NCBI GenBank assembly: GCA_023150915.1
Contig: JAKLKA010000014.1
Coordinates: forward strand, 48,582-112,581
Reading direction: 5' to 3'
DNA: 64,000 nt
DNA from: Polyangiaceae bacterium
GTDB taxonomy: Bacteria; Myxococcota_A; Polyangia; Polyangiales; Polyangiaceae
The notes beneath the pieces are model-generated. The model was not told the origin of the DNA, did not search any database, and saw only the letters and a program-made list of their open reading frames with translations. The position numbers and the translations under genes were made by a program. This document shows positions 54,901 through 63,451 of the stretch, piece after piece. How positions within the stretch are numbered: the first letter of the stretch is position 1; each line of letters begins with the position of its first letter.

Positions 54901-55056
54901 CTTGTCACAGACGTAGCCCGGCGCGCACTTGCCGTCGTCGCACTCCCCGGCGGCCAGGTACTCGGAGAGGTCGTCTGCCGCGCAGCCGGCTTGAACGACC
55001 AGGGGCGAGCCCGCCACCGCCAGCGCCGCCGCGAAGAGCTTTCGGAGTGCGTTCAT
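51991..55056 (-). CDS. giant Cys-rich repeat lipoprotein, paralog 2
   Basis: A 1021-residue protein from ATG 55056 with a strong GGAGG upstream, only ten bases after paralog 1. The signal peptide leads to QAGCAADDLSEYLAAGECDDGKCAPGYVC, shared with paralog 1. Seventeen Cys repeats follow in the same order as the others. Between repeats 16 and 17 is a low-complexity insertion of about 55 residues made of Gly, Ser, Thr, Asp and Met (GGTDGGVDGGIDGGG is part of it) that the other copies lack. The C-terminal Cys block ends CFPGVGCR. Probably anchored by lipid and exported; function unknown. Confidence 0.88.
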   Translation of the reverse strand: MNALRKLFAAALAVAGSPLVVQAGCAADDLSEYLAAGECDDGKCAPGYVCDKTQPKFPKGLCVAGLDGGDAGPCASCAAGEICCDGACVDTKTSSAHCGGCGKACPGTTCVSSECTNNCKLGSLDCDGNVVNGCEVDAAKDPKNCGACKTECSAPVKGTASCEQGTCGSACGAGTTLCDVTCTDTGTDPDNCGGCAAACPPVDNGSRTCGAGKCGGTCDTGFTGCGDAGCVNTQTEPAHCGGCGTVCDTGKVCYKGACGASCNDLTQCGAACVDPQTNVGNCGACGNACPAPTNGKAACAAGKCGASCDSGFSLCGTLCVDVQTDENHCGACGKSCTAPSNSTATCSGGACGFVCDSGFVKCGDQCVDIQTDSTHCGGCDNACKSGTVCAAGECKASCPPGATQCGNQCVDTQTDPANCGGCGTGCPGTQDGSPACSNGNCDFDCNAGFAKCDGKCVNTSSDKKHCGACGNACPPAPPGGSMACVSGACAPSCGPALSLCSGTCVNKQTDNNNCGSCGKVCTSGQVCSNGSCKLNCPNGTTNCGGQCVATASDAQHCGACGNACQPPLGGQATCSSGNCGFTCTGGLLKCGNACVDPTAIPNCGGCGVTCSPAPANGFPTCDAGSCGFDCNANFTQCGAACVNTQTDNLNCGGCGNACTGGKVCQSGTCTTVCSTPFSNCGGQCVDTEKNPQHCGACNNACPFGPNSSATCLAGTCGLKCAAPWLNCDANATTGCEVNPSSNALHCGACNRQCATTNVMSVECTAGQCTSFCNQGYSNCSWPSGADNGCETNPTLTTCGGCGADCTTQGSGASDFVCDPGLPAITACGCTQAEQCAPAKSGTEDCVSGVCKCGGAICRPGEACTPTGSGTGGTGGTDGGVDGGIDGGGSGGTGGSGGSGGMGASGGMGATAGTGGTAGSGETVYQCSCNGGTACPTSLWGEYACCPGSGCKDLEADAQNCGACGRACPPGFMCAGGQCLCGGAACDMGGASPTCNSSNGRCMCGTTPCQEGQRCFPGVGCR

Positions 55057-55066
55057 CGTTCCCTCC

Positions 55067-57991
55067 TCACCGACAGACGTTACCCGGGAAGCAGCGCTGG
55101 CCCTCGGCGCAGGTCACCCCACCGCACGAGCACAGCCCGGTCACCATGCCGCACGCGCCCGTACCGCCGGCGTTGCACGACGCGCCGGCGCAGCTGCACT
55201 TGCCCCCGGTGCAACCGAACCCGGGCGGGCAGGTGCGGCCGCACGCTCCACAATTGAGTGCGTCGAAATCCAGGCTCTTGCAGCCCGCGCCGGGGCAGCA
55301 GGTGTGCGTGTTGCTGAGGCATGCTGCCCCGCCGTTGCACGAGCACTCGTAGATGGTCGTGGGGCCGCCCGCGGCCGAGTTCACCTTGCACACCTCGCCG
55401 GGCTTGCAGACCGTGCTCGCACACATGCACAGCCCGGCCGCGCACCCCTCCGTCGTGCTGGTCGAGTCCGAGCACTGTGCAGCGTTGTTACAGCCGCACG
55501 CCACCGGTGCGGTCGGCTCGGGATCGCACACCAGCTTGGCGTTGGCGAACCCCTGCGTCGAGCAGTTCGTGTTGCAGCTGCCGCAGGTTCCGCTCGTCAG
55601 ATCGGTCTCGCACCCGTCGTCCGGGGTCGGGGCCTTGGGCTGGAAGCAGTTGCTGCGCTTGAGCACGCAGGTCGAGTTGCACTGCCCGTTCGCGCACGAA
55701 AGGCTCATCACCTTCTCGGTGCCGCAAGCGCGCGAGCAGTCGCCGCAGTGGTCGACGTCTGCGCCGATGTTCCTCTCGCAGCCGTCACCCGGGCTTCCGT
55801 TGCAGTCGGCGAACTGGCTATTGCACACGATGCCGCAGTTGCCCGAGAGGCACTTCGGTGTGCTGTTCGGTCGGCCCGGGCACACCACGCCGCAGCCACC
55901 GCAGTGCAGGGTGTTGGTCTGCGTGTTCACGCATTGGCCGTTGCAGTTCACCAGCGGCGGTGAGCACACGGTGGTGCAGGTGCCGGCCTGGCACACCTTG
56001 CCCGTCCCGCACTTGACGCCGCACGCGCCGCAGTTCGCGTTGTCGGTCTGGGTATTGGTGCAGACGTTGGTGCACTTGGTGTAGCCGCCGTTGCAGCCGA
56101 AGCTGCAGCTCCCGCTCGCGCACAGCGGGAAGCCGTTGGTGGGGGGCGGGGAGCAGTCTTCACCGCAGGCGCCGCAGTTCGGCAACGCACTCGGGTCGAC
56201 GCACTGGCCGTTGCACTTGATGGTGCCGCCCGTGCAGTTGAACCCGCACTGCCCGCTCGAGCAGAACGCTTGGCCGTTGGGCGGGGACGCACACCCGTTG
56301 CCGCAAGCGCCACAATTGAGCACGTCAGAGCCCGTGTCGACGCACTGCCCGCCGCAGTTGGTGGTCCCGCCCGGGCAATTGGTGGTGCACGAGCCGTTCG
56401 AGCACACCTTCAGCGCGCCGCAGGCGTTGCCGCACGCGCCGCAGTGGTCGTTGTCCGTCTGGGTGTTCACGCACTCGTTGCCGCACGAGAGCAGCCCGGT
56501 GCCGCAACTGGGCGTGCAGGCGCCGCCGACGCACGCCATGCTGCCGCCGGTGGGCGCTGGGGGGCATGCGTTGCCGCACGCGCCGCAATGCGCCTTGTCG
56601 CTCGAGGTGTTGACGCAGGCGCCGTTGCACTTGGTGTACCCGCTGTTGCAGGCGTAATCGCACTTGCCCGCGGCGCAGCTCGGGCTGCCGTTGTCGACGC
56701 CCGCGCAGGCCGTGCCGCAGGTGCCGCAGTTCGCGGGGTCGGTCTGGGGGTCGACGCAAATCGCGCCGCATTGGGTGGAGCCACCCGGGCAGCTGGTCAC
56801 GCACTTGCCGGTGGCGCACAGCTCGCCCGACTTGCAGGCGCTGCCGCAGCCGCCGCAGTTGGCAGTGTCGTTCTGGGTGTCGATGCACTTGTCGCCGCAC
56901 TTCACGAAGCCCGTGTCGCAGACGAAGCCGCAGCCCGAGGCGGTGCAGGTGGCGGTGGCATTCGACGGGGCGGTGCACGCCTGGTCACAGGCTCCGCAGT
57001 TCGCGGGGTCGGTCGCCGTGTCCACGCAGGCGGCACCGCACTGGGTGAAGCCCGGGTCGCACGCGCTGCCGCACTTCCCCGCCGCGCACACCGCCTTGCC
57101 GTTGGCCGGTGCGGGGCAGGCGTTCTCGCAGCCGCCGCAGTGCTCGATGTCGGTCTGCGGATCCACGCACGACGCGCCGCACGTGGTCAGCTCGTTGCAG
57201 CTCGCGCCGCAGCCGCCCTTGTAACAGACCTGACCCGTGTCGCAGACGCTGCCGCAGCCACCGCAGTGCGCGGCAGAGGTCTTGACGTTCACGCAGCCGT
57301 CGGCGCCGCAGGCGGTGAAACCGCTGTCGCAGGCGGCGCCACACTTCCCGCCGGCGCAGGTGCGAGCCCCGTTCTCGACGGTGGGGCACTCCTCGGCGCA
57401 GCCGCCGCAGTTGTCCGGATCCCCCGAGGTGTCGATGCACGTCACGTCGCACAAGGTGCTGGTCGAGGCACAGGTGAAGTCGCACGCGCCCTGGGCACAA
57501 GTCGCGGTGCCGGCCACCGGGGCGCTGCACTCGGCCTGGCACGCGCCGCAGTTCTTCGGGTCTTTTGCGGCGTCGACCTCGCAGCCGTTCACGACGTTTC
57601 CGTCGCAGTCCAGGCTGCCGAGCTTGCAGGTGTTGGTGCAGGTTCCGCCCTGGCAGGTGGTGCCGGGGCAGGCCTGGCCGCAGCCGCCGCAGTGCGCCGA
57701 GCTGGTCTTGATGTCCACGCAGGCGTCGTCGCAGCAGATCTCGCCGGCCGCGCACGAGGCGCAGGGGCCCGCATCGGCGCCGCTGCCCTCGGGTTTGCAG
57801 ACCCCATCGGGAAGCTCGGCGCTCTTCACGCAGACGTACCCCGGAGCGCACTTTCCGTCGTCGCACTCGCCGCCGGCCAGGTACTCGGCAAGGTCGTCGG
57901 CGGCGCACCCGGCCGGACCGAGCAAGACCGCGACCAACAGCGAGACGACCCCCGCGAAGAGCCGCGGCCAGGTGCTCGTTCGGGTCCGCAT
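55067..57991 (-). CDS. giant Cys-rich repeat lipoprotein, paralog 1
   Basis: A 974-residue protein from ATG 57991 with AAGGAG upstream. The signal peptide has hydrophobic core LFAGVVSLLVAVLLG and the probable lipid-acceptor Cys in PAGCAADD. The mature N-terminus (AEYLAGGECDDGKCAPGYVC) is followed by ASCAAGEICCDDACVD and then 17 repeats of 43-46 residues (signature T-D-x2-H/N-C-G-G/A-C-G-x2-C). The end block (CGCNNAAQCSD ... CFPGNVCR) is shared. It is first of the three large copies and lies 11 bases after the PEGA gene, so kinase, PEGA and Cys-rich genes are probably co-transcribed. Confidence 0.88.
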   Translation of the reverse strand: MRTRTSTWPRLFAGVVSLLVAVLLGPAGCAADDLAEYLAGGECDDGKCAPGYVCVKSAELPDGVCKPEGSGADAGPCASCAAGEICCDDACVDIKTSSAHCGGCGQACPGTTCQGGTCTNTCKLGSLDCDGNVVNGCEVDAAKDPKNCGACQAECSAPVAGTATCAQGACDFTCASTSTLCDVTCIDTSGDPDNCGGCAEECPTVENGARTCAGGKCGAACDSGFTACGADGCVNVKTSAAHCGGCGSVCDTGQVCYKGGCGASCNELTTCGASCVDPQTDIEHCGGCENACPAPANGKAVCAAGKCGSACDPGFTQCGAACVDTATDPANCGACDQACTAPSNATATCTASGCGFVCDTGFVKCGDKCIDTQNDTANCGGCGSACKSGELCATGKCVTSCPGGSTQCGAICVDPQTDPANCGTCGTACAGVDNGSPSCAAGKCDYACNSGYTKCNGACVNTSSDKAHCGACGNACPPAPTGGSMACVGGACTPSCGTGLLSCGNECVNTQTDNDHCGACGNACGALKVCSNGSCTTNCPGGTTNCGGQCVDTGSDVLNCGACGNGCASPPNGQAFCSSGQCGFNCTGGTIKCNGQCVDPSALPNCGACGEDCSPPPTNGFPLCASGSCSFGCNGGYTKCTNVCTNTQTDNANCGACGVKCGTGKVCQAGTCTTVCSPPLVNCNGQCVNTQTNTLHCGGCGVVCPGRPNSTPKCLSGNCGIVCNSQFADCNGSPGDGCERNIGADVDHCGDCSRACGTEKVMSLSCANGQCNSTCVLKRSNCFQPKAPTPDDGCETDLTSGTCGSCNTNCSTQGFANAKLVCDPEPTAPVACGCNNAAQCSDSTSTTEGCAAGLCMCASTVCKPGEVCKVNSAAGGPTTIYECSCNGGAACLSNTHTCCPGAGCKSLDFDALNCGACGRTCPPGFGCTGGKCSCAGASCNAGGTGACGMVTGLCSCGGVTCAEGQRCFPGNVCR

Positions 57992-58002
57992 GCGGCGCTC
58001 CT

Positions 58003-59028
58003 TCAGAACCGCCCGGCGAACGCCGCGCTGCAGCTCCCGGGGAGGCAGCCCACCGACACCGCGGGCGGCCCTTCCTTCTTTCCGCCGCCCTTCGACAGAT
58101 CGAGCGCCAAGAGCACGCCGCCAGCCACCACCGCCACGGCGCCCACCCCGGCGAAGATGCGCGCTGTCTTCTGCTGGCTCTCCATCCGGTCGAAGGCGTC
58201 GTGCCGCGCGAGCTGCGTCCGCTCGGTCTTCACGTCCTCTTCCGAGCTGGCGCGCATCAGCTCGAATACGCCGGCGCCGCCCAGGGCCGCGGCGCCCACA
58301 CCGAAGGCCGTCCAGGTCATCCAGCTGATGCGGGCGCTGCCTTCGCCGCCGGAAGCATCGGGCTTCACGGTCACGGCGGCGGGGCCCGCTTCGGGTTTGG
58401 GCTCGGCGGGTGCGGCGGCCTTGGCCCGCAGCGAGAGGGTCACGTCCAGGGCGCGATGCGCCAAGAGCTCGAACGACTGCTCGCTGTCCTCGTAGCCGTC
58501 CAGGGTGAGCTTCACCTTGTGCGTCCCCGGCAAGATCTCGCCGGTCCAAGGGGCCACGCCCACGGGTTGATCGTCGATGCGGACCGTGGCCCCCTCGACG
58601 TTGGACAAGACCGTGACCTGCTGCCGCCCCCGCTCTTGCTGCAGCTTGGTCTCGAGCTCGCCCACGCGCGTCTCCACGCTGGCGCGATCCGTGGCTTCGG
58701 GGGTCTGCCGCAGATACTCGCGGTAGAAGCGAAGCGCACCGGCCGTGTCCAGCAACTTGTCGTAGGCGCGGGCGGCGTTGAAGCTGAGCGAGGGGCTGGG
58801 GTATTCCCGGTGCGCGTCCAAGAAAGCGTCCACCGCGTCCTTGAATCTGCTCTCTTTGTAGGCCGCCACGCCCCGCTCGAAGTGCTTCTGCGCCCGCGCC
58901 TTCGCGTCGGCGTCGCGCTTCGGCTGCGCGGCGGCGGCCTTGGCAGCCGGCTGGGCTGCTGCGGGGCTCACGACCGAGCCCAGTGCAAAGCACACCAGAA
59001 CAGTCTTCAGGCAAGCGCGGACGGTCAT
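58003..59028 (-). CDS. TPR-PEGA envelope protein
   Basis: A 341-residue protein. A signal peptide (LVCFALGSVVSPAAAQP) is followed by Ala/Lys-rich sequence, a TPR-like helical part (AQKHFERGVAAYKESRFKDAVDAFLDAHREYP...) and then a PEGA beta domain (VTVLSNVEGATVRIDDQPVG, VAPWTGEILPGTHKVKLTLDGYED). Two hydrophobic segments lie in the C-terminal third (MTWTAFGVGAAALGGAGVFEL; IFAGVGAVAVVAGGVLLALDL). PEGA domains are common in myxobacterial envelope proteins and often accompany Ser/Thr kinases. It starts seven bases after the kinase gene, suggesting that it works with that kinase at the membrane. Confidence 0.87.
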   Translation of the reverse strand: MTVRACLKTVLVCFALGSVVSPAAAQPAAKAAAAQPKRDADAKARAQKHFERGVAAYKESRFKDAVDAFLDAHREYPSPSLSFNAARAYDKLLDTAGALRFYREYLRQTPEATDRASVETRVGELETKLQQERGRQQVTVLSNVEGATVRIDDQPVGVAPWTGEILPGTHKVKLTLDGYEDSEQSFELLAHRALDVTLSLRAKAAAPAEPKPEAGPAAVTVKPDASGGEGSARISWMTWTAFGVGAAALGGAGVFELMRASSEEDVKTERTQLARHDAFDRMESQQKTARIFAGVGAVAVVAGGVLLALDLSKGGGKKEGPPAVSVGCLPGSCSAAFAGRF

Positions 59029-59035
59029 GCAAAGC

Positions 59036-60520
59036 TCACAGCGGTTTCAAGTCGTTCTCGGGCGGCTTCGGCGGCTTCTCGACCGGCTTGGCCACGTTCT
59101 CGCCCGGCTTGCCAGCGGGCTTGCTCACCGGCGGCTTGCCCACCGGCTTCTTCCCGCCCGCAGGCGCCGCCACGGCGCTGGGCGCGGGCTCGGCGCTGGG
59201 CGCAGGCTCGGCGCTGGGCGTGATCGCCGGCTCGACCTTGGGCTCGTGGGGGCGAGCGCTGAGCTCGGGCGCAGCGGTCGGCTGCGCGGTCGCGGCCTTG
59301 CCCGGTTCGGGGCTCACGTCGGGCTGGCCCATGGCGCGAAGCAGCAGCGCGAAGCCGATGCCCAGCACCACCACCGCCGCCGCGCTCAAGATGATCCAGG
59401 TCGAGCGCGACCGCGCGGGCGACGCGCCCGAGACCGTGGCCGAGAGCTGGGTCGCGCCGTGGCCCGCGCTGGCCGCCAGCGGCGGCGCGGGCACGGTCAG
59501 CGCGGGCGCGCCCATCGGCATCGAGTCCGGGGGGCGTTCGATCCACGAGGTCTGCAGGTTCGAGCCCGTGATGTCGTCGGCCACGCTGTGCGCCATGGCC
59601 CAACGTGCCAGGGCGGCGCCCAGCTCGCGCATGCTCTGCCAGCGGTTCTCGGGGGCCTTCTCCAGGCCCTTGGCGATGATGCTCCAGAGCTCGGCGTCGC
59701 CGATGCCGAGCTCGGTGATGGGCTTGGGCTTCGCTTCCAAGATGGCCACCACCAGCGCCGTGTAGACGTTGCCGTTGAACGGCAGCTGCCCGGTCAACAC
59801 CTCGTAGAGCACCACGCACAGCGCCCAGATGTCGGTGCGCGCGTCCACGTCGAGCCCGCGGGCCTGCTCGGGCGACATGTACGCGGGGCTGCCCATGGCC
59901 GCCCCCATTTGCGTGATGCGCTGCGAGTCTTCCACCTCGAGCTTGGCGATGCCGAAGTCCACGACCTTCGGCTGCGTCTTGCCGTTCTCTTCTTGGGTGA
60001 TGAAGATGTTCTCGGGCTTCAGATCGCGGTGGACGATCTTCTTGCCGTGAGCCACCGCCAGCGCGTCGGCGATGGGAAGCAGCGTGCGCACCGCCTTCAG
60101 CGGGGGCATCGGCCCTTTGCGCTTCAGCACGGCGCCCAGATCTTCGCCGTTCAGCAGCTCCATCACGATGTACGGGCCACCCCGCGGGGTCTTGCCGAAG
60201 TCCGCCACGCGCACGATGGCCGGGTGCCCCAGCCGGGCCGCGGCCCGCGCCTCTTGCAGCAGGCGATTGCCGAGGTCCGCGTGCTCCAGCTCGGCGCGGA
60301 TGAACTTGATCGCCACGTGGATGTCCAGGGCCTCGTTGTGGGCCACCCACACGCTGGCCATGCCGCCCTCGCCCAGGCGGCGCATCAGGCGATACTTGTC
60401 GCCGATCAGATCCCCCTCGGCGTACCGCTCGGCGGCGGTCGAGCGGGCGACTGCCTGCGTCTCGACCGACACCGTTTCGGCCGAGTCGAGCAGATCCTCG
60501 GGTGTCTTCGGCCCCGTCAT
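59036..60520 (-). CDS. transmembrane Ser/Thr protein kinase
   Basis: A 494-residue Hanks-type kinase with all motifs: glycine loop LGEGGMASVWVA (49-60), Lys72 (VAIKFIR), HRDLKPEN (164-171), DFG (188-190), GSPAYMSPEQARG and TDIWALCVVLYE. Residues about 374-396 are one membrane span (WIILSAAAVVVLGIGFALLL), and the final about 95 residues are Pro/Ala/Lys-rich and would lie outside the inner membrane. It is thus a receptor-like kinase with a short, Pro-rich outer part and no PASTA domain. It leads the operon with PEGA and the Cys-rich lipoproteins, which may be its ligands, partners or regulated products. Confidence 0.93.
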   Translation of the reverse strand: MTGPKTPEDLLDSAETVSVETQAVARSTAAERYAEGDLIGDKYRLMRRLGEGGMASVWVAHNEALDIHVAIKFIRAELEHADLGNRLLQEARAAARLGHPAIVRVADFGKTPRGGPYIVMELLNGEDLGAVLKRKGPMPPLKAVRTLLPIADALAVAHGKKIVHRDLKPENIFITQEENGKTQPKVVDFGIAKLEVEDSQRITQMGAAMGSPAYMSPEQARGLDVDARTDIWALCVVLYEVLTGQLPFNGNVYTALVVAILEAKPKPITELGIGDAELWSIIAKGLEKAPENRWQSMRELGAALARWAMAHSVADDITGSNLQTSWIERPPDSMPMGAPALTVPAPPLAASAGHGATQLSATVSGASPARSRSTWIILSAAAVVVLGIGFALLLRAMGQPDVSPEPGKAATAQPTAAPELSARPHEPKVEPAITPSAEPAPSAEPAPSAVAAPAGGKKPVGKPPVSKPAGKPGENVAKPVEKPPKPPENDLKPL

Positions 60521-60624
60521 CTTCAGCCGATCAAGCTAGCATGCGGCCCCAAAGCCAGCGAGATTGCAGCCGAGTTCCGCAGGTCATGAGCGGTATTTTC
60601 CCTACCTGTACGGGTGCGCTCCGG

Positions 60625-62334
60625 TCACCTGGGGCAGCGGACCGGCCGCGGGCCCGGCAGCCGCACTCGGGGCTTCTTCGGATCGAACACGGTCGGGGCT
60701 TCGCCGCCCAGGCTTCCGCCGCGTTTCCTCAGCTCCCGAGCCAGCGCGTCGCGGACCGTCTCGGGTGAGGTTTCGGCCGGGGGTGCGGGGCGCCCGGCAC
60801 CCGCGAACAGCTCGTCGCCGCCGGTCGCCAGGTAGTCGCTGGTGACGATCGTGACCGACTCGGTGTCGGCGATCGGCTGCGCGTTCGGTCGCCGCAAGAC
60901 GACCTCGAGCACCGAGCCCACGCAGCGCGCCTCGAGCCGAGCGCCGCCCAGCGAGATGATGCCGTGGCGTCCGCGCTCGAGGTGGAGCCCGATCACGCGC
61001 TTGAGCTCCGCACCCGTCAGGCGCAGGCGGGCCACCCGGTTGTCGAACGGCTGACTCTCGTAGAGTTGACCGTAGGTGAGCGAGCCCGCGGGCAGCGCCG
61101 CCCGAAGCCCCCCGCCGTTCAGGATCGCGACATCGGAGCCCGGCGACGCCGCCAGCAGCAGGTCGGCCAGCAGATTGCCGAGCGGTGACTCGACGCCATA
61201 CTCGCGCCGCACTTCGGCCAGCACCTGCACCCCCAGCTTCTCGGCGCGGCGCTCCGCGGCTCTGGTCTGCCACGTCTCCACCGCGGCTCGAATCCGGGGG
61301 TCGCTTCGAACCGCGCCACCTTCGTAGTCGCCGGCGGTGCAGCGCGACGCCTTGTCGTCCGAACAGATGTGCTGCGGTGGGAACACCCGCGCCTCGACCC
61401 TTTGGCTCGGGTCCCCGAAGACGGTCAGGTCGATGCGCGAGAATGCTCGGCCCAGGGCGAACGCCTCGGCCACGGCCGTGCCCGAGAAGTAGTGGGCCAC
61501 GCCCTGGTGGGTGTGCCCGCCGATCATCGCGTCGACCGTTCCTGCGGGCAGGGCCCGGGCCACCTGGTTGAGCTCTTCGTCGGCGTTGCACGCCGATGCG
61601 CTCTTCGGGTCGTCGTGGCGGCTGCACACCCCCCCCGCGTGCGCCAACGCGACCACTGCCCGCGCGCCGCGCCGCCGCAGCGCCGCAGCCTCCCGCGCGA
61701 TGGCCGGGGCGAGCGGGGTCACGTCGAGCCCGGCGAAATGCGCCGGCATGACGATCTGCGGGGTCTCGCGGGTGATGACTCCGACGATGCCCAGCTTCAC
61801 GCCGCCCACTTCCACCAGCGTCGACGGGTGCAGGTTGCCCCAGCTCGGTGCGCGGCCGGTGCTCTTCTCGATCAGGTTGGCCGAGAGCATCGGGAACCTT
61901 GCCTCGGCCAGCCGCGCGCGCAGGGCTCCGCGCGGGTCGCCGCCCGGCGCGTCGCGCTCACCCACCGGGCCATAGTCGAAGTCGTGGTTCCCCAGGGCGG
62001 CGGCGGTGTATCCCAGGGCGTTGAACGCGCTGATCACCGCCTGCCCCTCGCCCAGGTTCGACTCGAGGGTGCCCTGGAACATGTCGCCGGCGTCCACCAG
62101 AGCCACGCCCCCGTCGTGGCGCCTGAGCTCGCGCAGCCGCGCGACGTAGCCCGCGAACACTTCGAGGTGCTCGACGTGACCGTGCAGATCGTTGGTGCCC
62201 ACGATCGAGATCACGCGGTCGCGCGCCGGAGCCGTGGCGCTCGGCGCGGCCGGAAGCGCGGGGGGCGCGGGCGGCGGCGGTGGCGGCTGGGCGCAGGCCA
62301 CGAGCAGCGCGACGGCGGCGAACACGGGGCGCAT
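60625..62334 (-). CDS. 5'-nucleotidase-family lipoprotein
   Basis: A 569-residue protein from ATG 62334. The signal peptide has lipobox LLVAC (Cys14), then a Pro-rich stretch. The metallophosphoesterase domain (about 40-330) has GTNDLHGHVE, LVDAGDMFQGT, LGNHDFDYG, ALAHAGG and MIGGHTHQG, the two-metal ligand set. The C-terminal substrate domain (about 370-560) has SPLGNLLADLLL, AILNGGGLRAALPAG and VTSDYLATGGDELF. Such enzymes release phosphate from extracellular nucleotides, sometimes also UDP-sugars. It follows hslO by 11 bases. Confidence 0.93.
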   Translation of the reverse strand: MRPVFAAVALLVACAQPPPPPPAPPALPAAPSATAPARDRVISIVGTNDLHGHVEHLEVFAGYVARLRELRRHDGGVALVDAGDMFQGTLESNLGEGQAVISAFNALGYTAAALGNHDFDYGPVGERDAPGGDPRGALRARLAEARFPMLSANLIEKSTGRAPSWGNLHPSTLVEVGGVKLGIVGVITRETPQIVMPAHFAGLDVTPLAPAIAREAAALRRRGARAVVALAHAGGVCSRHDDPKSASACNADEELNQVARALPAGTVDAMIGGHTHQGVAHYFSGTAVAEAFALGRAFSRIDLTVFGDPSQRVEARVFPPQHICSDDKASRCTAGDYEGGAVRSDPRIRAAVETWQTRAAERRAEKLGVQVLAEVRREYGVESPLGNLLADLLLAASPGSDVAILNGGGLRAALPAGSLTYGQLYESQPFDNRVARLRLTGAELKRVIGLHLERGRHGIISLGGARLEARCVGSVLEVVLRRPNAQPIADTESVTIVTSDYLATGGDELFAGAGRPAPPAETSPETVRDALARELRKRGGSLGGEAPTVFDPKKPRVRLPGPRPVRCPR

Positions 62335-62345
62335 CGGCTCACGGC

Positions 62346-63212
62346 TCAGCTGGCGCCGAGCAGCCCTCGCAGCTTGGCCGGCGCGATGCGGTACTCCTTC
62401 TTGCAGTAGTCGCAGGTGATCTCCAGCGTCTCGCCGCTCGAGATCAGGTCCTCGACCTCTGCGCGGTCGAGCGTGGCCAAGACCGACAGCAGCCTGAGCT
62501 CGTCGCACCAGCAATCGAAGCCGATCGCGTTCTCGTCGAGGCGCGTGTATTCCATGCCATACAGCAGCTGGTCGAGCAGCCAGCTGGGGCTGAAGGCCGC
62601 GTCGGCCAGCTGCGGCGCGATGTCTTCGAATTCCCGCAGCCGCTCGGTCATGATCATCAGCGGCCCACGCCCCACCTCGGGCAAGAGCTGCACCAGATAG
62701 CCGCCGGCGGCCGTGATGTCGTCCTCGCCGAGCAGCGTTCCCACGGCGATCATGCTCACCACCTGCTCCGAGGTCTGCATGTACGCCATCAGAGCCCGAG
62801 ACACGTCGCCGCCCGGCGGCATCTCGACCACACCCTGGTTGATCCGCCCGCCCGGCAGCGTGCGCATCAGCTGCAGCAGCGCACCCGCGTCGGTATCGAC
62901 CGACTGCTCGCCCTCGGCCAGCTGGATCAGTCCGCGCGTCATGCCCGAGGGGTGCGAATCGGCAACCAGGCTGCCGCGCCCGCCGACGCCCTTGAGCACG
63001 CTCTGCACGCGCAGGTTGGGGGCCATGGTCTCTCGGAACAGAACCGACCCCGTGATCAGGTCCCCGAACGGCCGGGCCGTGGCCCGGCTGGCGTGCTGCG
63101 CGCCCAGCACGCCGCGCACCGTGCGCGTGGTCTTGGCCACGACGACTCGAAAGGCGCCGTCGTTGGTGATGGCGCGGAGCACGCTGTCGCCGCGGTCCGA
63201 CATGGGCGCCAT
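62346..63212 (-). CDS. hslO: Hsp33 redox-regulated chaperone
   Basis: A 288-residue protein (ATG 63212; a second Met at residue 4 is possible). The N-terminal substrate domain begins RAITNDGAFRVVVAKTTRTVR, with ARPFGDLITGSVLF further on. The C-terminal redox switch has both zinc-binding pairs: DCWCDE (C-x-C) and CDYCKKEY (C-x2-C). Hsp33 is activated by oxidation to hold unfolding proteins. It is an ordinary member of the family by length and motifs. It lies between yacG and the nucleotidase gene on the same strand. Confidence 0.96.
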   Translation of the reverse strand: MAPMSDRGDSVLRAITNDGAFRVVVAKTTRTVRGVLGAQHASRATARPFGDLITGSVLFRETMAPNLRVQSVLKGVGGRGSLVADSHPSGMTRGLIQLAEGEQSVDTDAGALLQLMRTLPGGRINQGVVEMPPGGDVSRALMAYMQTSEQVVSMIAVGTLLGEDDITAAGGYLVQLLPEVGRGPLMIMTERLREFEDIAPQLADAAFSPSWLLDQLLYGMEYTRLDENAIGFDCWCDELRLLSVLATLDRAEVEDLISSGETLEITCDYCKKEYRIAPAKLRGLLGAS

Positions 63213-63261
63213 GGGAGTTTAGCGCGCCCCGCCACGATTGCGAAAGTGCCGCAAATTTCCC

Positions 63262-63450
63262 TCAGTTCGGCTTTCGCCGCTCCCCCTCGCCGTCCTCCAG
63301 AGCGTCGATCGGCTCGGAGAAGCGGTAGCTCTCGTTCAGCCAGTTCCCCAGGTCGACCCACTTGCACTGCGCCGAGCAGAACGGGCGGGGCGCGAAGTCG
63401 GCCGGCGCGTCGTCGATGACCTTCTGGCAGGTGGGGCAGACGATCTTCAT
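63262..63450 (-). CDS. yacG: YacG zinc protein (DNA gyrase inhibitor family)
   Basis: A 62-residue protein with the full YacG signature: VCPTCQK, FCSAQCKWVDLGNWLNESY. Four Cys bind one zinc (C-x2-C at residues 5 and 8, and Cys25/Cys29). In E. coli YacG binds GyrB and inhibits DNA gyrase. The C-terminus is acidic then basic (EDGEGERRKPN). The start lies one base after the stop of the upstream lamin-tail gene, so the two are in one transcript. Confidence 0.93.
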   Translation of the reverse strand: MKIVCPTCQKVIDDAPADFAPRPFCSAQCKWVDLGNWLNESYRFSEPIDALEDGEGERRKPN

Positions 63451-63451
63451 C

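Larger units (their letters stand above)
49162..57991 (-). repeat. tandem array of three collinear Cys-rich paralog genes
   Basis: Three genes of 2763, 3066 and 2925 bases lie head to tail. Each encodes a lipoprotein signal, a stretch ending in C-A-S-C, 17 Cys-Gly repeats in the same order and a shared C-terminal block. Unique repeats sit at the same place in each copy (repeat 2 with NGCEVDAAKDPKNCGAC; repeat 12 with LPNCG(G/A)CG). This indicates duplication of whole genes, not independent repeat expansion. The adjacent truncated gene (48768-49169) is a fourth copy. Confidence 0.85.

Noticed and set aside
49039..55257. Very long plus-strand open frames (978 and 1093 codons) across the Cys-rich genes
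   Set aside because: They are antisense to repeats full of TGC, GGC and GCG codons, whose complements lack stops. The translations are Ala/Val/Gly/Arg-rich without domains.
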